Assembly (NCBI RefSeq): GCF_003171515.1
Contig: NC_089395.1
Coordinates: 1,488,001-1,552,000 of the forward strand
Length of the DNA stretch: 64,000 nucleotides
Direction: 5' to 3'
Source of the DNA: Pyrenophora tritici-repentis
Taxonomy: Eukaryota; Ascomycota; Dothideomycetes; Pleosporales; Pleosporaceae
Made by a program: the position numbers and the translations under genes. Positions 36,297-46,502 of the stretch are shown here, piece after piece. Position 1 is the first letter of the stretch; every line of letters starts with the position of its first letter. Under the pieces are notes generated by a model that was given only the letters and a program-made list of their open reading frames with translations, ran no database searches and was not told the origin of the DNA.

Positions 36297-36508
36297 CGTG
36301 ATGGTCCTGGTCTGTGTAGTCCTGTTATCAGCAAATTGCCCGTTATCGCAGCTCGCGCGCGGACTTACATTGGCGTTGAAAGCTGAGTATGGTCTAGAAT
36401 TAGGACTGTCTGGACAGTGGTGAAGCACAAGAAACGTGAGTGAGAGAAGAGCCGAGCGTGTGTACGCGGTAATTTTTGATAGGTCGAGCTGTGCACCTAC
36501 GTGACATA
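36297..36508 (-). promoter_or_regulatory. Truncated upstream region of RPS19
   Basis: Only 212 bp separate the S19 start codon from the Tc1/mariner element, so part of the promoter or a leader intron may be displaced or supplied by the element. Confidence 0.4.
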
Positions 36509-36718
36509 TTGTGGTTTTCGAAATACCTTGAGCCGCCTGGATCTGGTTAGCTTGGTGCCCAAGAACATCAACTCCCATAGTAATTTGTTAGTAAATTAAT
36601 GCAGCAGCCGTTTCCCACCTCCAGAAGCCCATGAAGCTAGTCCTGTACTCTAAATCGTTCGTGTATAGCGTTTTGTTTGTGTGGAGCTTGTTGCGAGCTC
36701 AATCTAGCTGCTGTTGGG

Positions 36719-38413
36719 ATGCCGCCCAAGCGCCAGCGTAAGCCGAAGCAGCCATTCGATCAAGGCGTTAACCCGTCCTCCCAGAAGCGTAGAGCGCCAG
36801 CAACTAGACAAAATCCTACCCATTTAACGCCTAAACGTGTCCGCCGTGAGGCGCTGCCGTCGCCTCCAGCGACTGCTCCGCCGCGCCGTCAAAGCCCGTT
36901 GTCCGAGCCTGAGCTGCAAGCCACCCAAACAGCTGCCTCCGCGCAAGCTGAAGATATCGTTGGCGAGGATGAGGATACTTTCGAGGATGGAGATGGCGAT
37001 CCGCTGCCTGAGGATGAGGATGAGATCGCTGCTAAGGGCGCTGCCGGTAGTGTTGAGGATGAGGGAGAGCCAGCGTACCGACGTCAAGAAGGCACTCCAT
37101 GGCTGCCTCGCTCATCGCAAGCGCTAGAGGATGAGGTTAATCCTGTACTGCGCGTTAGGTGGAGGGCTTGCCTTGGTGGTGATATGGAGAAACACTTTAT
37201 TCCTGAAGCTGCCGATAGCGAGCACGGCGTACGGCTGTACTCGCTGCATTTCGACGACCTATGGCAGTGGGTAGATGACGTTGTTGCAGAATTACGGCCA
37301 AAAAGAGCGAAGATCTCATCTGTTTGCACTGTTGTTTACCCAGCTAAGCAGGCCAAACGCGAGCGCGCGATAAAGCGATTGCGGCGAGGTGTTGATGCAA
37401 CGTGGAATAGCTTTCAGCGCCTTGTTGTAGAGGTTGATAACTATGTCAGCGAGCCAGTAAACGTCGATTTCGAGCTCATCTTGGCTGAAATTCCAGGGGA
37501 GCAGCAGCCGTTGCCAACGGTTGTCGACGGTCCTCGTCGACGCACCGCAACGGTGATTCAAGAGGAGGGGCTTGCTGGTGTAATAGCAGCTGAACAAGCA
37601 GGTAGCGGGCATGCTATTGCTATCCGGGATAGATGGCGCTGTACAGATACCCATTGCGAGAACTATCCTTATTGCTGCTGGATGGCGCCAACAGCGAGGC
37701 AGCCAGCGCGCTTCGAAGATCACCTCTTTGTCAACGGCAACATTATCTCCATGTGGGCAAGAGCAATTACAGCGAGAAGGGCAACGTACGATGAGCCATC
37801 TGATGATGTACGGCTTGCAATTTTGAGAGCAAAGGACCTGCGGGTGCATGAGAAAACGCGCAAGTTGCGGGCGGCTGGAGATGGCGACGATGATATCAAA
37901 AGCTTAACAAAACTGCTCATCGTTGGACAGCTTGAGCGGATGAACAGGCAACCTCAACAGGAGTCTAACTTGCAGGCAGCTGCACCAACGATAACAAGAG
38001 CTGAGGTATCTAGTGCATCTCAGTGGGCGCCTATCCGATATGATCATGAGCAGGAGATTAACGAGCATACTAGTAATTTCTTTAACTACCTTAAGTTAAA
38101 ATTTCCTACAGTTGGAGAGGACATTAACGAGCTTTATAAGACTCTTGTTATTGACGGAGCTATGGATATCAACCTCTTGATGCAGCCATCTGGTGATATC
38201 TTGAAGTTGTGGACGCAGCATTTCAAGCAGCCTCCTGGCTGGTTTTTCACGCTACAAAACACTGCAAAAGAATGGCAAGCTGGGTACCAGGGTCTCACAG
38301 ATCGTAACTGGAGACGAGTCGAACGTTGTAAGAAAAGAGAAGAGATTGCGCGCAAGAAATTGGTGGTTGAACCGTCTAGCAGTGTTGTGGAGGATGATGG
38401 CGAGAATGCTTGA
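36719..38413 (+). CDS. Transposon-borne protein of unknown function
   Basis: Single open frame of 564 aa from ATG 36719 (MPPKRQRKPKQPFDQG). Not recognised. The N-terminus is basic and Pro-rich, probably nuclear-targeted, followed by a long acidic stretch (about residues 75-120). The middle has a helical segment (YSLHFDDLWQWVDDVVAELR). A cysteine cluster WRCTDTHCENYPYCCWM near 305-320 could bind zinc. The C-terminal third is helical and basic (WFFTLQNTAKEWQAGYQGL). Because it shares an element with a transposase that is complete by itself, it may be an accessory DNA-binding factor or a captured host gene. Confidence 0.7.
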   Translation: MPPKRQRKPKQPFDQGVNPSSQKRRAPATRQNPTHLTPKRVRREALPSPPATAPPRRQSPLSEPELQATQTAASAQAEDIVGEDEDTFEDGDGDPLPEDEDEIAAKGAAGSVEDEGEPAYRRQEGTPWLPRSSQALEDEVNPVLRVRWRACLGGDMEKHFIPEAADSEHGVRLYSLHFDDLWQWVDDVVAELRPKRAKISSVCTVVYPAKQAKRERAIKRLRRGVDATWNSFQRLVVEVDNYVSEPVNVDFELILAEIPGEQQPLPTVVDGPRRRTATVIQEEGLAGVIAAEQAGSGHAIAIRDRWRCTDTHCENYPYCCWMAPTARQPARFEDHLFVNGNIISMWARAITARRATYDEPSDDVRLAILRAKDLRVHEKTRKLRAAGDGDDDIKSLTKLLIVGQLERMNRQPQQESNLQAAAPTITRAEVSSASQWAPIRYDHEQEINEHTSNFFNYLKLKFPTVGEDINELYKTLVIDGAMDINLLMQPSGDILKLWTQHFKQPPGWFFTLQNTAKEWQAGYQGLTDRNWRRVERCKKREEIARKKLVVEPSSSVVEDDGENA

Positions 38414-38717
38414 AGCTTAGTGGCCTGAGCGTTTTTGGTGACAGCGGCCCGTGCCCGCTATAGTGTTGAGGTTTTTCAGGCGTTTCAAATGCGCTGCAAC
38501 AATAGTCTATTTGGATAGCCCTATGTACAACACTACAACGTTATGCGATTATAACAGGTTAACTTCCTAAGATAGTTCTATATGTATAGAAATAGCTCTT
38601 ATTTTTTTAGAATTATTAAATCGCTTTTGTGGGTTGCGCATTAAGGTGTAATCGTTCGCATTTGTATGGTATCATCTACCTATAGAAACGTACTGTGGCA
38701 TCCATTTAAAAGCACAA

Positions 38718-39692
38718 TTAATAGGGATAGCCACACCTATGGAACCAGCTTCTGCAGTTAATATTACAGCACACCAGCTGCGCTGCATACTCAAGAAAGA
38801 CCCCAAAGTCAATGAAGTTCTCCGCTTGCGCTGAATTCCTTTTCATCCACCCCTTGAGCTGCTTAAAGCTCTTCTCGATGGGGTTGAAATCTGGTGAGTA
38901 TGGCGGCAGATACTCAAGGAGTACTCCAGCACTTTGGCAAAGCACCCGTACACGCTCTGATCGATGGATGGAGGCGTTATCAAGCACGATTACTGAGGCT
39001 GGCCCTGGGTGAGGATTGCAGAACGGCAGCACTTGAAACTCTAAGAAGTCTTCTAGGATCTCAGATGTAATCGCGCCTTGAAAGATCTTATAGCTTATGT
39101 AGCCATCTATCGTCATGGCTGGCAGCAGCGACCACCGTTCTGATCGCCTGAAGCTGTGTGATAGCTCCACCGGCTCCCCGATTGGAGACCAGCCATACTT
39201 GCGGTCGCCCGTACGCTCATTGCAGGCGCTCTCGTCCAACGCAACGATCTGCTCCGCCTTATAGTGTTGCGCCATCCTGGCAAGATAGAGGCGGCGGAGT
39301 GGCTCACTCTGCTCCTTTGCCCGCTTTGTTGCAAGCTTGCGAGACCATCTCATCTTCTCTAGCTCTCGGTAAACGCTCGCAAGGCTTATCCTAACGTCGT
39401 ACTCGTCGTACAAGAAGTCCCTCATCTCATCCATGTATGCGCCCGGTGAGCCATTGAGGTATGCCTGAAGGCCTTCGCGCTGAGCTTGCCGGAGTATAGA
39501 TGGCCGCCCAAGTCGAACGCAGCGCGGCGGATAAGGCACGCCCCAAAACTCTAAGCTCAACCTCAGCTTTGCTACTGTGTTACGGCTCGCACCTGTAGCT
39601 CTAGAGATGGCTCGATCACTTTCGCAGGCAGCAATTCGGTCGAGGATAGCCTGGAGAACAGCGGGCTGCAAGCGGTGGCCGGTGCCTGGCAT
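38718..39692 (-). CDS. Tc1/mariner (IS630-like) DDE transposase
   Basis: 324 aa from ATG 39692. Order: N-terminal HTH with a resolvase-like turn (SDRAISRATGASRNTVAKLR), a second winged-helix part (DVRISLASVYRELEKMRWSR), then the DDE_3 catalytic core. The first Asp is in IVALDESACNER, the second in VIVLDNASIHRS, and the Glu in YLPPYSPDFNPIEKSFKQLK. All three are present and the frame is unbroken. It is transcribed toward the element's partner gene. Confidence 0.93.
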   Translation of the reverse strand: MPGTGHRLQPAVLQAILDRIAACESDRAISRATGASRNTVAKLRLSLEFWGVPYPPRCVRLGRPSILRQAQREGLQAYLNGSPGAYMDEMRDFLYDEYDVRISLASVYRELEKMRWSRKLATKRAKEQSEPLRRLYLARMAQHYKAEQIVALDESACNERTGDRKYGWSPIGEPVELSHSFRRSERWSLLPAMTIDGYISYKIFQGAITSEILEDFLEFQVLPFCNPHPGPASVIVLDNASIHRSERVRVLCQSAGVLLEYLPPYSPDFNPIEKSFKQLKGWMKRNSAQAENFIDFGVFLEYAAQLVCCNINCRSWFHRCGYPY

Positions 39693-40099
39693 CGCGATGA
39701 GATGGGCTCGAGAAAATTGCAACACCAAAAACGCGAGTCAGTAGAGGCGATCGCAGCAAACAATGAACTTCAAATACGTTGTGGGTGTTAGAAAGCGTGG
39801 CTGCATCGATTTACTAACAAATTACTATAGGAGTTGATGTTCTTGGCCACCAAGCCAACCAGATCCAGGTGGCTCAAGGTATTTCGAGAAACACCCATAA
39901 CAAACTCAACACCCCCAAATCTTTACAGTACTATACACCCACAACAACCTATTTAAAAAAGCTAAAAAATTAAAAGTATAGTTACTCTCCTCTTAATAAA
40001 GAGTAAGCTGTTTTAATTTTATAAGATTTTAACAGCGTTATTGTATAGTTATAGGGATAGAGAAAAAGTAGAATATCTAGTTTTTTATGTTACCTAGGT

Positions 40100-40855
40100 G
40101 TGTGTGTTAGTCTCACATATCTGCCAATGAGGAAACGACTGGGCCCACCAACTTCAGACTCCATTAGTATTAGTAAGCTGAATTTGTCGCTTCATGTCGA
40201 ACTGAAGCCTGAGGGCCCAAACCACGGTACTAGCCAGACGATGCCTTCACCCAAAGCCAGGCCAGCTAGAAAGCATCAGAGACCTGTCTTCGATCAGGAG
40301 ACGCAATTAACGAAAATCTGTACTGCTATTGCAGCCAAACGTCATGCGAATCCCAAGTGGCAATTGTCGGTGCCGACCAAGCATGCGCAGCCAGACGGCG
40401 ACACTGTGAGCTATTTCAGCCGCTTATGTACAATCCTGTAACGTGCATCAGTACACGGCTACATATCCCGAAAGGCTTCACTGCTGACGGTGGATGCTGG
40501 CGACGAGCCTATCGTCACACATGAACAGACATCAGTCAGCGACAACTGCAGCAAAACCAACGTTTCCCAAGGCAAAGACACTACGCATATTCGACATGAG
40601 GCTTTGGTGCAAGTAGAGCAACAGACGAGACCTGTTGAAAAGCTCTCATCCCTGCAACTGCACCCTTTATATCGCAGTCATACCCGATCTGATAATAACA
40701 AAGAGTTGTCTCCGAGCATGCATGAAGAAGAATACGGCTACGATGCAGTTGATGGAACTTAGGGAGATGATAGTGAGCCAGAGGAGGGTGAGATAACGAC
40801 TGACCATCGAGACCTAACCCACGCCCTTCGAGATATCAACTATGATCAAGGGTGA
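40100..40855 (+). pseudogene. Degenerate protein-coding remnant
   Basis: One frame stays protein-like over 250 codons but is broken by TAA at 40439-40441 and TAG at 40760-40762, which could have been CAA and CAG. The text before and after the stops is polar and acidic (for example GDDSEPEEGEITTDHRDL). A possible splice donor GTGAGT follows YDQG near 40850 and a CACAG acceptor lies near 40919. No family recognised. Stops of the C-to-T type fit RIP-like decay of a duplicated gene. Confidence 0.45.
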
Positions 40856-41468
40856 GTAGGGCAATACGTTTCCTGTTTTTGGACAACATTGTTTGAGTGA
40901 GCTTTATGACATATCACAGATTTTCCTCTCTTCCCCGAGCTTTCCTTGTCCATGTAAAGCTATTGAAACACCCTGCCCGACTCACGTGTAAGAATGGTAG
41001 CGTTTTGCAGACAGTGCACCTCCCATCTCCGCGTCGCGCAGCCGGTATGAAATCGCGGTCTAATTTCTCAGCACGGCACCATCTCTCGGGGCCCGTGGTC
41101 TGCCATGGGCTCTACCGGTCCGTTTTCGACTTTGCCTTTTTCGTTAGATTCTGTTTTGACGTCGCACACGTATCGAGAATGCCTCGTGCATTGACAACGG
41201 TTTCTAGCCATTCCTGACACCGCTTTTTTAGGATTTCAGCGTTGGAAGGACTTGCATCTGCGATCACATAATGGGTCGCTGGACTACCAAGCGTCAGAGA
41301 GCTCTGCTTGGGCCACTGTCATTACACTTACGGACGTGCTACCACCATGAATTAATTACCGTACGAGCCTCACGTAACCTTCCGAATATCTCCGAGAAAG
41401 CAGGCGGGCGATCTTGTACTCCTTCAAGCTGGCATGGCATACATATGTAGGCTGGTGGCTCGTCAGCG

Positions 41469-41597
41469 CAGACTTGGGAACAATCAAGACACTAGCGGGT
41501 TTGTTTCCTAATATAGGGTGGCACGAACCTTGGAGTGATCTGAGACATGCTTAATTAGGAAACAAAACCGCTAGTGTATTGATTGTTCCCAAGTCTG
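41469..41597. mobile_element. hAT-type MITE, 129 bp
   Basis: Near-palindromic element: CAGACTTGGGAACAATCAA at the left end and its complement at the right, with about 45 bp of inverted repeat. It is flanked by an 8-bp direct repeat CGTCAGCG (41461-41468 and 41598-41605), the duplication size of hAT transposons. No coding capacity. Related in end sequence to the MITE at 53434-53561. Confidence 0.88.
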
Positions 41598-42004
41598 CGT
41601 CAGCGTGAGCATAGTTGTTGGCCAAGCCACATGAAAGGGGTCTGCCCCGATTGAAGTTAAATAAGCCTCTCTATCATTCCCGCGTTCTGCTCAAGCCTCG
41701 CCACTAAACTTGTTGCGGTTTGTGAGGCAAGGGTATTGCGCATGTCACGTGCGTTGTCCTGGCGCTCCTCCCTCCCCTCCATGAGCACCTTCTCCCCTCA
41801 CCAGCATCAGAGATACGTCATGTAAATAGACCCTGATTATGGCTACATATAAGGTGGCCATGACAGCACAACAACAACAGAACACAATATACTCTGATGA
41901 CTGCCTCGCGCGGTTACACTTTAATTGACTGCATTAACTGCAACAAAACTCGTACTTCCGATCAGACAATAAGACAACCCTCGTTCAACTCTTTGACCTA
42001 TACG

Positions 42005-42374
42005 ATGTTGCTTCAATCGCAGATTGCATTCGTCTTTTGCGCTATTCTGGCAGCTGCTCCAGTTATCCATGCGAAGAGCGTTGTAGCCGATGGTCCTTGC
42101 AATTCAGATGAGATTGCCGGTTGTAAAACAAAAGGATATGGGTGTTGGAGGTGGAAGTAGGTACATTCTATTGTCTACACCAATCCGACTAATGCAATTT
42201 TAGAAACGCAGGCGTTATATGCATGGATGTTCTTCAGATTTGTCACGATTGCAGTACGGGCTTTGATGGTAGGGTCCTCGAAGCGTACGTTTTTGTTTAC
42301 ATCCCCCGTCTGTAGCTATAATCTCTAACATAAGTAGTAATCGGTTCGGTTATGATTGCGGTTGCGTTAAATAG
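42005..42374 (+). CDS. Small secreted cysteine-rich protein 1 (candidate effector)
   Basis: Three exons: 42005-42156, 42204-42284 and 42338-42374, phases 2 and 2; 89 aa. Residues 1-23 form a signal peptide (MLLQSQIAFVFCAILAAAPV...). The mature part has eight cysteines: three in exon 1 (GPCNSDEIAGC, YGCW), three in exon 2 (VICMD, ICHDC) and a C-x-C in the short last exon (YDCGCVK). A TATA-like CATATAAGG lies at about 41,845. Size, cysteine content and position among transposons fit fungal effectors; no known effector family is recognised. Shares exon layout with the next two genes. Confidence 0.72.
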
Positions 42375-42962
42375 CCAACCTGCTTTTCCTCAACTACTCG
42401 ACCCTTTGTATCATCCGACAAGACGATGCGATATTCATCTCGACATCCCATCAAGCATTTGGACAAAATAGCGGCACCGTCAAGTCAGCCACAACTTGGG
42501 AATGCGCTCTCTTAGTTCACACTAGCCGTTTAAATATATACTCTTCAAACTATCTATTCTCAGGTTCTGCTCTAGATGTTGTTATGACTGTGTCTGTTGA
42601 TTTCGAGGATCAAGGGCAGAATTGTAGGCCCACACGTTCAACGCAATGCTCGATGGTGGTATCTTGTACCTCCCAGCTAGTAAGCATAAGCTAGCTGTAA
42701 ACGCTCATAGCTTGCCGCTGTATGCGTTAATGATCGGAGCAACTAAGCCATACTTGCACCGATATTCGTGGCTTACATTAGTGAAGAAGGTAACCATGTC
42801 ACAGTATACGCGGCCTAGACTCCTATTGACCTAGACTATCTTGGCTTTGAGTCGGCCAAGGTGTTTAACGTACACCTGTCCGTCTCCTACCTCTCTTTCT
42901 CCTCAATCCAAATCAAACACTTTCCCAAATCACAACAACATCTTAGTGTTCCTATCTTGATT

Positions 42963-43415
42963 ATGCTACCACAATCTCTGGGTCTATTTGCGTTTTCCGC
43001 TTTCGCGGCAGTTGCGCAAGGCGCAAGTGTTTCACTGGATGCACGCCAGGGACTCAAACTTGCATGGATTAAGGGCGGGTGCAGCACTGTAGAATTGAAT
43101 TTCTGTAAAACACTAGAGACACAGTGGCCGAAGAAGGGAGTCGTTAATATGGAGTGTTCAGTCTACACGCAAGCATGATCTAACCTCTACATTGAACGTT
43201 TTGTTAACCTACAAATAGAGACAAGCCAGCCGGAAGATTGATCGGACCTATATGCGAGGAAATTAGGGATACAGTAGATTGTCTATGTTCGAGTGGTCGC
43301 TCCGGTCTTTGGCTTGCGAGGTAAGCATTTTCTTTATACCCAGACGTTTTGTGGCTACAATTACTGACAGAAGTGAAGCAATACAGAGGGTTTCCAGTGC
43401 GGCTGTCATCCGTGA
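42963..43415 (+). CDS. Small secreted cysteine-rich protein 2 (candidate effector)
   Basis: Three exons: 42963-43168, 43219-43320 and 43379-43415, 114 aa. The signal peptide is MLPQSLGLFAFSAFAAVAQG. Cysteines occur in GGCSTVELNFCKT, MECSVY, PICEEI, DCLCSS and the terminal FQCGCHP. The first intron would use a GC donor (GCAAGC at 43169), the only choice that keeps phase 2. The last exon is 37 nt, the same as in gene 1, and I placed its acceptor (GAAG at 43378) by that match; the nearer ACAG acceptor at 43370 gives a different reading frame without the C-x-C end. Paralogue of genes 1 and 3. Confidence 0.66.
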
Positions 43416-43650
43416 TTCCGAACAGGGCATGGCTAGAAAGTAAGCTAATGTTTGGTATACGTACGCTGGTGACATTATGTCAGCATGGGCACGGAGGGAA
43501 GTGGTCCCTTGATTACACCGAACTATCTTAGCTTTGGAGAAGGGGACGGAGCATTTAAGAAGCCGATTGATTCTCAGTTCAGGCAACGCAACTTGCGAAT
43601 TCAGTCCACACAAAATCAACATTCTGTTCAGTCTCTCTTCAACTCACACC

Positions 43651-44119
43651 ATGTTGTCCAAATCTCAAGTCCTATCTGCCTTTGTCGCTTTCACGGCAAT
43701 TGCGCAAGCTATGAATGTGCCGCTGGATTCGCGCGACACCCCGGGGATTGCCTAGAACGTGCGCAATTGCTCGCCCGAGGAAGTCACTTTCTGCAAAACC
43801 TATGCCACAAGTAGGGGAATCGGCTTTAAGAGTTGTCAAATTCTTTCGTAAGTACAATCCGACGTCTACATATACCTCGCTAACTCGCATTTAGACCGTC
43901 ATACAATTATCCAGGTCCTCAGAACCCTGTATGTCTTTCATCGAACAGTTGTACAAATAACTGTCCGGTTCAAAGGGGCTATAATGTTGAGGGTTATGTC
44001 CCTATGCCGTAAGCGTTTCTCTATATGTAGAACCTGTAGGTACGACTACTAACGAACCTAGGAATACACCTGGCTACACCTGCGCTTGCGGTTATGCTGG
44101 TGAATTCGGTGGAATCTAG
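43651..44119 (+). pseudogene. Small secreted cysteine-rich protein 3, nonsense codon
   Basis: Three exons: 43651-43847, 43895-44008 and 44062-44119. The signal peptide is MLSKSQVLSAFVAFTAIAQA. The block NCSPEEVTFCKT matches GGCSTVELNFCKT of gene 2, and the end GYTCACGYAGEFGGI matches the C-x-C terminus. An in-frame TAG at 43753-43755 falls where gene 2 has Trp. TGG to TAG reads as CpA to TpA on the other strand, the RIP signature. All splice sites remain intact, so the loss is recent. Without the stop it would have encoded about 122 aa. Confidence 0.68.
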
Positions 44120-46502
44120 TTGGATAAGGCGACTCGAGTTCATAGCGGCATTCGACGGAGCAGTTGGATTTGATCGTGTCGAGATTGGACCAGCATCACC
44201 ATCGGATACTCTACACCAACCATTCTCTTCTCCATACAATCAATCAACATGGATACAGGACATTGTCTAGACAGTGGCATCGTGTTTCTCGTGATGGACT
44301 CTATTAAACTATGGAACAACCGGTCGACGACACGCATGCGATGCGTGGGTGTTTCGCAGCACCTGTCTCGCGTCTCCCAAGGGGCGGAAGCACCGGGCGC
44401 AAATCATCTGAACACGCGAAGAGATCTGCCGTGAGTGTGCCTGGCGTAAGCGCCAAGATGCGAGATTCTCGTGTCTGAACATGGGTGCAAGTATTGGATC
44501 GTGTTGGTCAAGTTACGCGAGCGATTCGCGGTTGAGTTGCTGATCCGTAAGCACCGAGCTCATCCCACCGCAAAAGACGGTGACGTCCAGCTGGAAGCAA
44601 CTGTGGCGGCGGGCCGATATTGCCTAGCGAGATGGGGGACGATGTGCACGCAGAGCTAGTCAGAATGCTATACGAAGCCTACCAATGGAAAGGCTATGAA
44701 TAGAATGTAAAGCTAGAGCCCGTCAACTACATATCAATGACGCTATTAACGCAGGTACACCAGTTGTTAGATATACAAGATAGAGCGCGTCGTGCCAAGA
44801 GAGGCTTAACTGTTCACCAAGGCGCCAGTTCTCACAAATTCCTTTAAACAAACCACTAGTAACAGACGGGCGGCGATCAAGCCCTCTAACATATGCATAT
44901 CACTGTACAGTAGAAAGAATTCTCAAAAACCGCTTCGTCTTGTGGAATGTCACCCAGCGCATCGGTCCAGCCGAAATCTCGGATTGTAGCGTTTTATCCG
45001 GGTTTCGTCGAGCATCGCTAGGAATATAGTTGTGGCATGCGCACATTCTGTATACTCTATTACATGCAATCTTCCTATTGAATACGTACTTGAAAAAAAA
45101 TACAACAAGTCAGTATGCAGTCGCATTCTTCTATGTAACATGTTAGTTGCAGCCGTTGCGATAGGTTGATGATGAAGGTGGAGAAACGTGCGTGAACTTG
45201 TTGTATTGGAGCTACGGGAGAAGGGAGAATATCTGTGGTGCGCGCACGGAGCAGCTGACTAATCAGTGCCTGGCCAATCAGAGCACGGGAAGCCTGATTC
45301 ACCGTGAATACTAGTGAAGGCTCTCACCGCGTCTCGACAGTTGAACATGTGGCAAGCCAACAGCGATTCAGAGCCATCGAGCACTCTCATATCGTCCAGA
45401 TAAATCAGTGTCGCGATCACCAACTATTACGCAAGAAAAGACATGGTTTCGGCATTGGCTAATCGTGTCCGAGAAGTATCCTTGTTAGCTTCTGTTGTCA
45501 ACAGATTCCTGCAGAGTATCTTCCAAAGGTGTCGCGCTTCCCCGCATTAAACTTCTAGAAGTCCATCAACGGCCCCTTAGACAAGGGTCAAGGGTGCATT
45601 GTGAAGGCTAAGCCGAGTTGCGAAATTCTACATCTCTGGGTTCTATCCAGCACGAAGCCCTGTGCACTGGAGCCGCAGTCTTTCGAGATCTCTTATGTGC
45701 TTCCTAGCTGATAAAAGCATCTTGGGGCCCTTGTAATTAGAGTGCAGTACCAACATGTACAACTGCCTCGCCGGCATACCTTGGTGGATCAATATTGTAG
45801 AGTGTCGTTTTGATCTTGCATCTCAATTATTCCCGAGTGATGCCGCATTAGACCCTTCCAGACCTCTGACACGAATAGTGCACTTGGTTAACGATGCACC
45901 TTAACCCGCACGATTGGGTGAACTACTCATTGCTATACAGCCTATCTCACGTCATCGCTAGGATTGGCATTTGATAATCACCGCAACATGCTTAGAGCAT
46001 CTTACTACCGACAATTATAATAAGCACCAAGAAGACAGAGTTTATCTGCAGATCTGAGAAGCGAGCATGCCTTGCTGCTAATGGTTGATTGTAGACTAAC
46101 TTTACGAACTTTACGACATGACTTCCACCTTGAACCATCTTACTTTACGTACCTGCAGCCCAGGTAATGCATAATAACTATGTGTCAGAATATGGGCATA
46201 TTTTGGGTGGTGGACAAAATCCGGGTGTTCGGAGCTGTGGATTCTGTGGATCAGTTAAATTAGTCAGCGCGCACAATCCACCGCGACCCAACTGATCGAA
46301 CAGCGTTGGACAACAGAACAACACGACATCAGACCAGAACAATACAATCGATCCCCATCATATTATTATACTATTATCCCCGTCTTTGATAACCCATCAC
46401 AATCTGACACTATGCCACATTCTTGACCATAAATATGAGCGGAACAGCCTTCTATAGCACCAAGCAACCAAACAGTCCTTTACAGATTACCTCTTTTCTA
46501 AT
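44120..46502. other. 2.4-kb stretch without a convincing gene
   Basis: AT-richer than the left half, with short broken frames. A frame near 44,330-44,560 has scattered cysteines (ICRECAWRKRQ) but is interrupted and not assignable. Probably decayed repeat or gene remnants. A TATA-like ATAAATAT at about 46,431 sits upstream of the next signal-peptide exon. Confidence 0.4.

Larger units (their letters stand above)
36509..39897. mobile_element. Two-gene Tc1/mariner-type DNA transposon with ~97-bp TIRs
   Basis: 3.39-kb element. Its ends are inverted repeats of about 97 bp (36509-36605 and 39801-39897) sharing CGAAATACCTTGAGCC, CCTGGATCTGGTT, CAAGAACATCAACTCC and TAGTAATTTGTTAGTAAAT with a few mismatches. 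TA flanks both ends (36507-36508 and 39898-39899). Two convergent genes lie inside: an unknown 564-aa protein (+) and a DDE transposase (-). Both frames are open, so the copy may be active. Confidence 0.88.

Noticed and set aside
43371..43531. Alternative last exon of secreted-protein gene 2 from the ACAG acceptor at 43370
   Set aside because: It avoids the C-x-C end shared with genes 1 and 3; the acceptor eight bases downstream gives the matching 37-nt exon. Not excluded without transcripts.
44330..44660. Possible zinc-finger fragment (ICRECAWRKRQ)
   Set aside because: Interrupted by stops, no start or splice context, and the cysteine spacing does not match a known finger.
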